Made by a program: the position numbers and the translations under genes. From Streptomyces abyssalis (GTDB lineage: Bacteria; Actinomycetota; Actinomycetes; Streptomycetales; Streptomycetaceae), in assembly GCF_001751365.1 (NCBI RefSeq), contig NZ_LJGT01000038.1, forward strand, positions 1,455,892 through 1,519,891: a stretch of 64,000 bases of DNA, read 5' to 3'. Each line of letters opens with the position of its first letter. Position 1 is the first letter of the stretch. Below the pieces are notes generated by a model, which saw only the letters and a list, made by a program, of their open reading frames with translations, was not told where the DNA came from and did not search any database. This document shows positions 59,401 to 64,000 of this stretch, one piece after another.

Positions 59401-59512
59401 GTGGGCGGAGGAGACACCGCTCGACGATGTGCCCTCCCTGGCGGACGAGTTGCTGGGCGCCGGCGAGGACGACGACGAGGAGCAGGGCCGCAAGCGGCGC
59501 CGCGGCAAGTGA
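56483..59512 (+). CDS. tmk: Fusion of MFS-like membrane domain, thymidylate kinase and coiled-coil tail
   Basis: A 1009-residue protein from ATG 56483. Residues about 40-500 form a 12-TM transporter-like domain (LLRFGPLRRLWSAHLTSGIGDALALLVL at its start). Residues about 520-730 are a complete dTMP kinase: P-loop EGGDGSGKTT, TKEPGATPVGKRLRSILL, DR motif DRYIDSSVAYQGAGR and the lid region. Residues about 732-860 are a long Glu/Arg/Ala coiled coil, then an acidic disordered tail. The kinase makes dTDP for DNA synthesis; here it is tied to the membrane. I recall the same fusion in S. coelicolor. It lies between topA and holB. The transporter part lacks clear MFS motif A and may not transport. Confidence 0.93.
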   Translation: MTRADQPMGVPPTSDAPDDALAAESRERAVGALLRFGPLRRLWSAHLTSGIGDALALLVLLLLALQAATVRATGADAVFGGGYRGIALVITAVFGARLLATLLFGAVLLGPLSALLAPGKGVLDRRWTMFTADALRALALIVAPMWIDWMTADAFALVLITVFVLGVAERFWTVAKDSAAPALLPAPPPEGAAVRPLPDRQDALRRLWLRSTFLALPVAAIGLVVVTLVSNALGSAFDWFDSHQAALGSYVAAGLFAAALSVVYFLELPDGGTPRPRSPLEGLRRPRGSSGSGDGKGRTGAVPLLVLAGSATAWAIASAAALAALHAADLGGGPIGFGLQVFALAGGTAAGIRLGPRTLPLLSRRRLLALAIGVAGLALLVAGLVTDATTGLVLMLIAGMSSGVAAQAGHVLLDQETEDAQRSRMTEHLQAVVRIAIALGALIAPVAAGFIGPHRVIAGDFVFDHGGAAFTLMLVGALLLPVAALVLGRTDDRQGVTLRRDLLDALGGGHPKEAPAGNGFFIALEGGDGSGKTTQVETLAEWIRGKGHEVVVTKEPGATPVGKRLRSILLDVSSAGLSHRSEALLYAADRAEHVDTVVRPALERGAIVISDRYIDSSVAYQGAGRDLSPTEIARISRWATAGLVPHLTVLLDIAPGTARERFTEAPDRLESEPPEFHDKVRSGFLTLAAADPARYLVVDAAQEPEAVTTAVRHRLDQVLPLSDAEIKAREDARKAAEEEARRKAEEEAARKAEEERQERERQEQMARLRAEEEERKKRAAELERQQAEARRAEEARQRAEEARRIAEEERQRRDAEERAREEEIARQRRLAEEEARLRAQAEERRLEKQRRAEEALQRAEQSRNRRSGSNPDGSDGDTAKLPQPDEQESGGDAESDAERTHVMPRARPGAGSGRSQQEESRREESQQDEATTMLPRVPAEEQEQNRVRERQDRTREIPQVDPETGRTARPRPEWAEETPLDDVPSLADELLGAGEDDDEEQGRKRRRGK

Positions 59513-59815
59513 ACCGGGGCGGGGTCGGGTGCGGCGGCCCTGCGGTCGGCGGCACAGCGGAGCGGCCCGCGGCACAGCGGGGCGGCACGCGGTCTTGGGC
59601 CCGCGCCTTGGCGCGTGTCCCGTGCGCGTGTCCTGACTGTCGGTGCCGTGGACCACAATGGTCCGTGGACGGGCGGCCCGCGTGACGCGGGCTGCGAGGC
59701 GCGGTGCCTGCACGTGCGGGGTGCCGCTCCAGCGCTCGGCCCGCGGCGTACGGCATGCGGCGCGCGGGCTCGGACGCGGCGGACGCCGAAGCCGTGAGAA
59801 AGGGGGCGGGCAGCG
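59513..59815. other. Gap between tmk fusion and holB
   Basis: About 300 very GC-rich bases without a recognised gene. A palindrome GGACCA-CAA-TGGTCC (59650-59664) is the only clear element and could be an operator for holB. Confidence 0.35.
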
Positions 59816-61033
59816 ATGCCGGTGTGGGACGAAGTGGTCGGCCAGGAGAAGGTGACGGCCCAGCTGAGCGCCGCCGCCCGCGACGCCGACGCCTACGTCA
59901 CCGCCGAGGCCGCGGGGAAGGGCACAGCGGCCCTGTCCGGTTCGGCGATGACTCACGCGTGGCTCTTCACCGGGCCGCCGGGTTCCGGGCGTTCCACGGC
60001 GGCGCGCGCCTTCGCCGCCGCGCTCCAGTGCGTCAGCCCGGACCGCGCGCTGGGCGGTGCTCCCGGCTGCGGCTTCTGCGACGGCTGCCACACGGCGATG
60101 GTGGGCACACACGCCGACGTCGAAGTGATCCGCACCGACCTGCTCACCATCGGCGTCAAGGAGACCCGTGAGCAGGTGCGCAGGGCGCAGATGTCACCGG
60201 CGGGCGGCCGCTGGCAGGTGATCGTGATGGAGGACGCCGACCGCCTGACCGAGGGTGCGGGCAATGTGCTGCTCAAGGCCGTCGAAGAGCCCGCGCCCCG
60301 TACCGTCTGGCTGCTCTGCGCGCCCTCGACGGAGGACGTGCTGCCCACGATCCGCTCCCGTTGCCGCCATCTCGCCCTGCGCACACCGCCGGTGGACGCC
60401 GTCGCCGACCTGCTGATGCGGCGGGACGGGATCGAGCCGGACATGGCGGCGTACGCGGCACGCGCCACCCAGGGCCACATCGGCCGGGCCCGCCGCCTCG
60501 CCGTCGACGAGCGCGCCCGCAGGCGCAGGTCGGCGGTGCTGACACTCCCGCAGCGGGTCTCGGACGTCGGCGGCGCGCTCCGTGCCGCACAGGAGCTGAT
60601 CGACGCGGCGGCCGAGGACGCGAAGGAGGTCGCCGAGGAGCACGACGAACGGGAGACGGAGGAGTTGCGCACAGCGCTCGGCGCGTCCGAGGGCAAGGGC
60701 AGCCGGCTTCCGCGCGGCACCGCCGGGGCGATGAAGGAGCTCCAGGACAGGCAGAAACGGCGTGCCACCCGTACACAGCGCGACTCCCTGGACCTCGCGC
60801 TCAGCGACCTCACCGGGTTCTACCGGGACGTACTGGCACGGCAGTTCGGCTCCGGCGTCGCCCCGGCGAACGAGGATGCGGCGGACGCGGTGGCGCGGCT
60901 CGCCGCCGATTCCGGCCCGGAGCAGACGCTGCGGCGCATCGAGGCCGTCCTGGAGTGCCGAGGGGCGCTCGACCGCAACGTTGCTCCGCTGCTCGCGGTC
61001 GAGGCGATGACGATGACGTTGCGTGCGGGCTGA
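59816..61033 (+). CDS. holB: DNA polymerase III subunit delta'
   Basis: A 405-residue clamp-loader subunit. It begins MPVWDEVVGQEKVTAQL, has the P-loop-like GPPGSGRST in which the Walker Lys is Arg, as expected for the non-catalytic delta' subunit, a Zn module GCGFCDGC with a further Cys upstream, VIVMEDADRLTEGAGNVLLKAVEEPA, and the SRC arginine-finger motif TIRSRCRHL. Domain III with a long Glu/Ala-rich insert (about 250-310) is followed by a C-terminal helical collar. It loads the sliding clamp at replication forks. In mycobacteria holB stands near topA likewise. Confidence 0.95.
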   Translation: MPVWDEVVGQEKVTAQLSAAARDADAYVTAEAAGKGTAALSGSAMTHAWLFTGPPGSGRSTAARAFAAALQCVSPDRALGGAPGCGFCDGCHTAMVGTHADVEVIRTDLLTIGVKETREQVRRAQMSPAGGRWQVIVMEDADRLTEGAGNVLLKAVEEPAPRTVWLLCAPSTEDVLPTIRSRCRHLALRTPPVDAVADLLMRRDGIEPDMAAYAARATQGHIGRARRLAVDERARRRRSAVLTLPQRVSDVGGALRAAQELIDAAAEDAKEVAEEHDERETEELRTALGASEGKGSRLPRGTAGAMKELQDRQKRRATRTQRDSLDLALSDLTGFYRDVLARQFGSGVAPANEDAADAVARLAADSGPEQTLRRIEAVLECRGALDRNVAPLLAVEAMTMTLRAG

Positions 61034-61271
61034 GCGCGGGAACCGGTCGGCGGAGTACTGAACGCGGCAGGCGGCGGGCGGCGGGCGACGGGCGACGGGC
61101 GCACCGAGGCGGCAGCCACCGGTGGGCTGACTGCCCCGCCCCCTCACCCGTATGAGGAGCGGCACCTTGCGGGGGAACATCTGTGGTAGCCGTGCCGGAT
61201 ACGCTCCACCTCAACTGCCGTGCCACACCTGCCGGCTGTCCGGTCCGGCGCGAACAACCGAGGGATGGTCC

Positions 61272-62873
61272 ATGCACATGAGGCGACCCGCCAGCACCAC
61301 ACTCGCCGTACTCGCGACGGCCGCACTGCTGACGATGTCCGGCTGCTCGTCCAGCTCGGACGGAGCGGACGAACCGGAGGGCGCCCCCTCCTCGGCCAGC
61401 AGCGACCGCGCGGCGGGCCGCACCGGAGCCGAACCTCTCAAGCCGCTGCCGAGCGCCGTGCCGGCCGACCTCAAGCGGTACTACGAACAGAAGCTCTCCT
61501 GGCGCGACTGCGGAAGCGACGGATTCCAGTGCGCCAAGATGAAGGCACCGCTGGACTACGACGACCCGGACCCCGCCAAGGACGTCGAACTCGCCGTCGC
61601 CCGCAAGAAGGCCTCGGGCAAGGGCAAACCCATCGGCTCACTGCTCGTCAACCCGGGAGGCCCCGGCGGTTCCGCCGTCGACTACGTACAGCAGGCCGCC
61701 GCCGTCGGCTATCCGCCCCCGGTGCGGCGCGCATACGATCTCGTCGGCCTCGATCCGCGCGGCGTCGCCCGCAGCGAGCCCGTGCGGTGCCTGACCGACA
61801 AGCAGATGGACAGCTACACGCAGACCGACCAGACCCCGGACGACCAGCGGGAGAACGCCGAGCTCGTCAGCGCGTACAAGAAGTTCGCGGAGGGCTGCGA
61901 GAAGCGCGCCGGCGACCTGCTCGGTCACCTCTCCACCGTCGAGGCGGCACGCGACATGGACGTGCTGCGCGCGCTGCTCGGCGACAAGAAGCTCAACTAC
62001 GTCGGCGCCTCGTACGGCACCTACCTCGGCGCCTTCTACGCCGGCCTCTATCCGCAACGCTCCGGCAGGCTCGTGCTCGACGGCGCGATGGACCCGTCAC
62101 TGTCGATGCTGAGGCTCAACCGCGACCAGACCGGTGGCTTCGAGACCGCCTTCAAGGCCTTCGCCAAGGACTGCATCGGCAGGTCCGACTGCCCCCTCGG
62201 CAAGAAGAGCACCAAGGACGCGGGCAGCCGGCTCAGCGCCTTCTTCGAGAAGACCGACGCCAAGCCGCTGCCCACCGGCGAGACGCGCGAGCTCACCGAG
62301 TCCCAGGCCACGACGGGCGTCATCCGGGCCATGTACGACGAGAGCTCCTGGCCGCAGCTGCGTGACGCCCTGACGACGGCGATGGACGGCAACGGCGCCG
62401 ACCTGCTGGCCCTCGCCGACGAGTACTACGAGCGCGGCCCGGACGGCCACTACGGCAACATCATGTTCGCCAACCCCGCGGTCAACTGCCTCGATCTCCC
62501 GGCCGCCTTCTCCTCGCCGGAGGAGGCCAAGAAGGCCGTGCCCTCCTTCGAGAAGACCTCGCCGGTCTTCGGCCGCGGCTTCGCGTGGGCCGCCCTCAAC
62601 TGCGCCTACTGGCCCGAGAAGGCGACCGGCAAGCCCCGCAGCATCGACGCGAAGGGAGCCGACCCGATCCTCGTCATCGGCACCACGCGCGACCCGGCCA
62701 CTCCGTACGCCTGGGCACAGGGCCTGGCGGGGCAGCTCGACTCGGCCCGGCTGCTGACGTACGAGGGCGACGGGCACACCGCGTACCTGCGCGGCGGGGC
62801 GTGCATCAACGACACGGTCGACAGGTATCTGCTCAGGGGCGAGGCGCCGAAGCAGGACAAGAAGTGCTCGTAG
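61272..62873 (+). CDS. Secreted alpha/beta hydrolase, tripeptidyl-aminopeptidase type (SlpD/SlpE-like)
   Basis: A 533-residue lipoprotein peptidase. The lipobox is LTMSGC with Cys25. The alpha/beta fold shows LVNPGGPGGSAVDYV (oxyanion part), LVGLDPRGVARSEPVRC, nucleophile elbow GASYGTYLG with Ser247, the acid region IGTTRDPATPY and the His in GDGHTAYLRGG. These are the marks of the Streptomyces mycelium-associated proteinases and tripeptidyl aminopeptidases, which remove tripeptides from peptide N-termini outside the cell. Several Cys pairs fit an extracellular enzyme. ATG 61272 (or 61278) is the start. It is the last core gene before the tRNA-Thr boundary and has a strong terminator. Confidence 0.9.
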   Translation: MHMRRPASTTLAVLATAALLTMSGCSSSSDGADEPEGAPSSASSDRAAGRTGAEPLKPLPSAVPADLKRYYEQKLSWRDCGSDGFQCAKMKAPLDYDDPDPAKDVELAVARKKASGKGKPIGSLLVNPGGPGGSAVDYVQQAAAVGYPPPVRRAYDLVGLDPRGVARSEPVRCLTDKQMDSYTQTDQTPDDQRENAELVSAYKKFAEGCEKRAGDLLGHLSTVEAARDMDVLRALLGDKKLNYVGASYGTYLGAFYAGLYPQRSGRLVLDGAMDPSLSMLRLNRDQTGGFETAFKAFAKDCIGRSDCPLGKKSTKDAGSRLSAFFEKTDAKPLPTGETRELTESQATTGVIRAMYDESSWPQLRDALTTAMDGNGADLLALADEYYERGPDGHYGNIMFANPAVNCLDLPAAFSSPEEAKKAVPSFEKTSPVFGRGFAWAALNCAYWPEKATGKPRSIDAKGADPILVIGTTRDPATPYAWAQGLAGQLDSARLLTYEGDGHTAYLRGGACINDTVDRYLLRGEAPKQDKKCS

Positions 62874-62881
62874 GGCCCCTC

Positions 62882-62908
62882 GGCCGGGCCCTCAGCCAGG
62901 GCCCGGCC
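62882..62908 (+). terminator. Terminator after the secreted hydrolase
   Basis: An 11-bp perfect stem, GGCCGGGCCCT (62882-62892) with AGGGCCCGGCC (62898-62908), and a 5-nt loop, just after the stop at 62873. Confidence 0.8.
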
Positions 62909-62947
62909 CGGCCCTTTACCCCGTACGGACCATCGCCGGAACGTGTG

Positions 62948-62953
62948 TAGACT
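62948..62953 (+). promoter_or_regulatory. -10 box of tRNA-Thr
   Basis: TAGACT, in the GTGTAGACTT context common for Streptomyces tRNA promoters, stands about 38 bases before the tRNA. The -35 is poor. Confidence 0.5.
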
Positions 62954-62990
62954 TGTCCGCGCTGCGCCCGCAGGCCGGGCGCCGCGGTCG

Positions 62991-63064
62991 GCCGCCTTAG
63001 CTCAGTTGGCCAGAGCGACGCACTCGTAATGCGTAGGTCGGGGGTTCGACTCCCCCAGGCGGCT
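62991..63064 (+). tRNA. tRNA-Thr (CGT anticodon)
   Basis: The acceptor stem GCCGCCT pairs with AGGCGGC, followed by T. D arm GCTC...GAGC, anticodon arm ACGCA-CTCGTAA-TGCGT with anticodon CGT (reads ACG), T arm GGGGG-TTCGACT-CCCCC. CCA is not encoded. The 74-nt structure is complete. Confidence 0.95.
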
Positions 63065-63074
63065 CGCAGGTCAG

Positions 63075-63106
63075 AGGCCCCTTCCGGAGACGGGAGGGGC
63101 CTTTTT
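63075..63106 (+). terminator. Rho-independent terminator after tRNA-Thr
   Basis: AGGCCCCTTCC pairs with GGGAGGGGCCT (one G-T wobble) around GGAGAC and is followed by TTTTT. It is the clearest classical terminator in the window. Confidence 0.9.
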
Positions 63107-63116
63107 GATCTTGCTT

Positions 63117-63135
63117 GCTAATTTGGCTGCTAATT
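63117..63135. repeat. 12-bp-period direct repeat of GCTAATT near tRNA-Thr
   Basis: GCTAATT occurs at 63117-63123 and 63129-63135 in an AT-richer patch, 50-70 bases after the tRNA 3' end. Direct repeats in such a place often are arm sites of integrases or relics of attachment sites; no second copy of the tRNA end is visible here. Confidence 0.45.
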
Positions 63136-63279
63136 CGAGGCTCAGCCACGGCTCCCCAGGCGTCTCGCTGGGGCCTTCCCGTTGCCTTGATCGACTGGCG
63201 GCAACGGTCACGGAGCGTAGCTCAGGTCGGCTGGGCACCGCCCGTTGGATCTGAGCCGACGATCTCTAGCTCACAGGCT

Positions 63280-64000
63280 CTATCGCGCACGGTCTTTGAA
63301 AGCGGCGGCGAGATACATGCGGCTGGTCAAAGTGCGGGGATGAGTGTCACCCAGGACCTCAGCGAGAGCCGTTGCAAACAGGGGGATTGCGCGCTCCAGG
63401 TCCTCCGCCCGGCAGTAAGCGCCTGCGAGATTGATGCGGCTGGTCAAAGTGTCGGGGTGAGTGTCACCCAGGACCTGCTCACACTGAGCGAGCGTGATCT
63501 CGAACAGGGGGGTGGCGCGCTCCAGGTCCCCCGCCGCTTGGTAGACGCTAGCGAGATCGCGGCGGCTGCGCAGGGTGTCGGGGTGAGTGTCACCCAGGAC
63601 CCGTTCGCGCTGAGCAAGAGTCGTCTCGTGCAGGGGGATGGCGCGTTCCAGGTTCTCCGCCTGGCAGTAAGCGCCTGCGAGATTGTTGCGGCTGGTCATA
63701 GTGTCGGGGTGAGTGTCACCCAGGACCTGCTCACACTGAGCGAGTGTGGCCTCCAGCAGGGGGATGGCGCGCTCCGGGTCCCCCGCCGAGCGGTAAGCGC
63801 TGGCGAGATTGTTGCGGTTGGTCAGAGTGCGGGGGTGAGTGTCACCCAGGACCTGCTCACACTGAGCGAGTGTGGCCTCCAGCAGGGGGATGGCGCGTTC
63901 CAGGTTCTCCGCCTGGCAGTAAGCGCCTGCGAGATTGTTGCGGCTGGTCATAGTGTCGGGGTGAGTGTCACCCAGGACCTGCTCACACTGAGCGAGTGTG
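63280..64000 (-). CDS. C-terminal part of a kinesin-light-chain-type TPR protein (5' end outside window)
   Basis: The minus-strand frame runs from the window end to the stop at 63280 (about 240 codons). It is made of 42-residue repeats with the pattern TSRNNLAGAYCQAENLERA and then IPLLEATLAQCEQVLGDTHPDT, the actinobacterial TPR_10/TPR_12 type. The DNA repeat is 126 bp with near-identical copies; the last but one is three codons short (LAEVLGD for LAQCEQVLGD). In Actinobacteria such arrays usually form the C-terminal sensor of STAND-type NTPases (NB-ARC or similar) or stand with effector domains. The N-terminal domain is not in the window, so the function is unknown. It ends in FKDRAR. Confidence 0.85.
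   Translation of the reverse strand, partial: TLAQCEQVLGDTHPDTMTSRNNLAGAYCQAENLERAIPLLEATLAQCEQVLGDTHPRTLTNRNNLASAYRSAGDPERAIPLLEATLAQCEQVLGDTHPDTMTSRNNLAGAYCQAENLERAIPLHETTLAQRERVLGDTHPDTLRSRRDLASVYQAAGDLERATPLFEITLAQCEQVLGDTHPDTLTSRINLAGAYCRAEDLERAIPLFATALAEVLGDTHPRTLTSRMYLAAAFKDRAR
63287..64000 (-). repeat. 126-bp tandem repeats inside the TPR gene
   Basis: The motif GTGTCACCCAGGACCT marks each unit, at 63344, 63461, 63587, 63713, 63839 and 63965. The spacing is 126 bases four times and 117 once. Units near 63690-63770 and 63940-64000 look almost identical, which points to recent duplication. Confidence 0.92.

Noticed and set aside
57314..60112. 932-codon minus-strand frame opposite the tmk fusion and holB start
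   Set aside because: Spans two well-supported plus-strand genes and their gap, with no domain signature.
61069..61105. GGCGGGC/GACGGGC short repeats, considered as a CRISPR-like or regulatory array
   Set aside because: They are 7-bp simple-sequence GC repeats with no spacers. No CRISPR array is seen anywhere in the window.

Overview
The window looks like the chromosome of a Streptomyces or close relative. It has very high GC with strong G/C in third codon positions and many GTG/TTG starts. It carries the developmental genes wblA (18787-19149) and bldG (46736-47077), and a gene order that I recognise from memory as the conserved actinobacterial block around S. coelicolor wblA to topA. The same order occurs in mycobacteria from ponA2/whiB4 through crp, nth, marP, acs and ssd/tad to topA/holB. 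No database search was possible, so family names rest on motifs I can see and on recalled synteny.

Region 1 (1-13930) is accessory and mostly about transport and secretion. It holds a 3'-truncated C69-type dipeptidase whose nucleophile position appears to be Ser, an APH-like kinase and a DUF6233 protein. A DHA2-type drug exporter with a His-rich tail follows, then a small membrane protein, an MMPL exporter and a two-component system whose kinase is frameshifted. A LysR regulator then sits among three small secreted proteins, one of them an I36-type peptidase inhibitor. tRNA-Pro (14040-14116, minus) and a 32-nt perfect palindrome mark the edge of the core block.

Region 2 (14323-34921) is core: metallophosphoesterase, YqeY, bifunctional PBP, WblA, two coupled ArsA/GET3-like ATPases, DUF4177, RidA, NUDIX, MBL hydrolase, Crp, endonuclease III, CoA-type NUDIX, MarP protease, epoxide-hydrolase-like protein, holin-like protein, acetyl-CoA synthetase and a deacetylase-like lipoprotein. 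ATGA/GTGA overlaps couple many neighbours.

Region 3 (35091-47631) has a CooC-like ATPase, a degenerate Fic-fold protein, a HAD-IB phosphatase and a compact Tad-type operon (ssd/cpaE, tadA, tadB, tadC, DUF4244 pilin-like, TadE, TadE-like). The last Tad gene has no stop near the expected end and runs on antisense to a DEAD/DEAH helicase. Next come bldG and its adjacent anti-sigma kinase gene.

Region 4 (48349-62873) has a K+-independent H+-pyrophosphatase, a lipoprotein, a methyltransferase, DNA topoisomerase I, a membrane-domain/thymidylate-kinase/coiled-coil fusion, DNA polymerase III delta' and a secreted tripeptidyl-peptidase-like hydrolase.

Region 5 (62991-64000) is a boundary. tRNA-Thr and a strong terminator are followed by short AT-richer direct repeats and then the 3' end of a minus-strand gene of near-identical 126-bp kinesin-light-chain-type TPR repeats. 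It looks like the edge of an accessory or integrated segment that continues outside the window.
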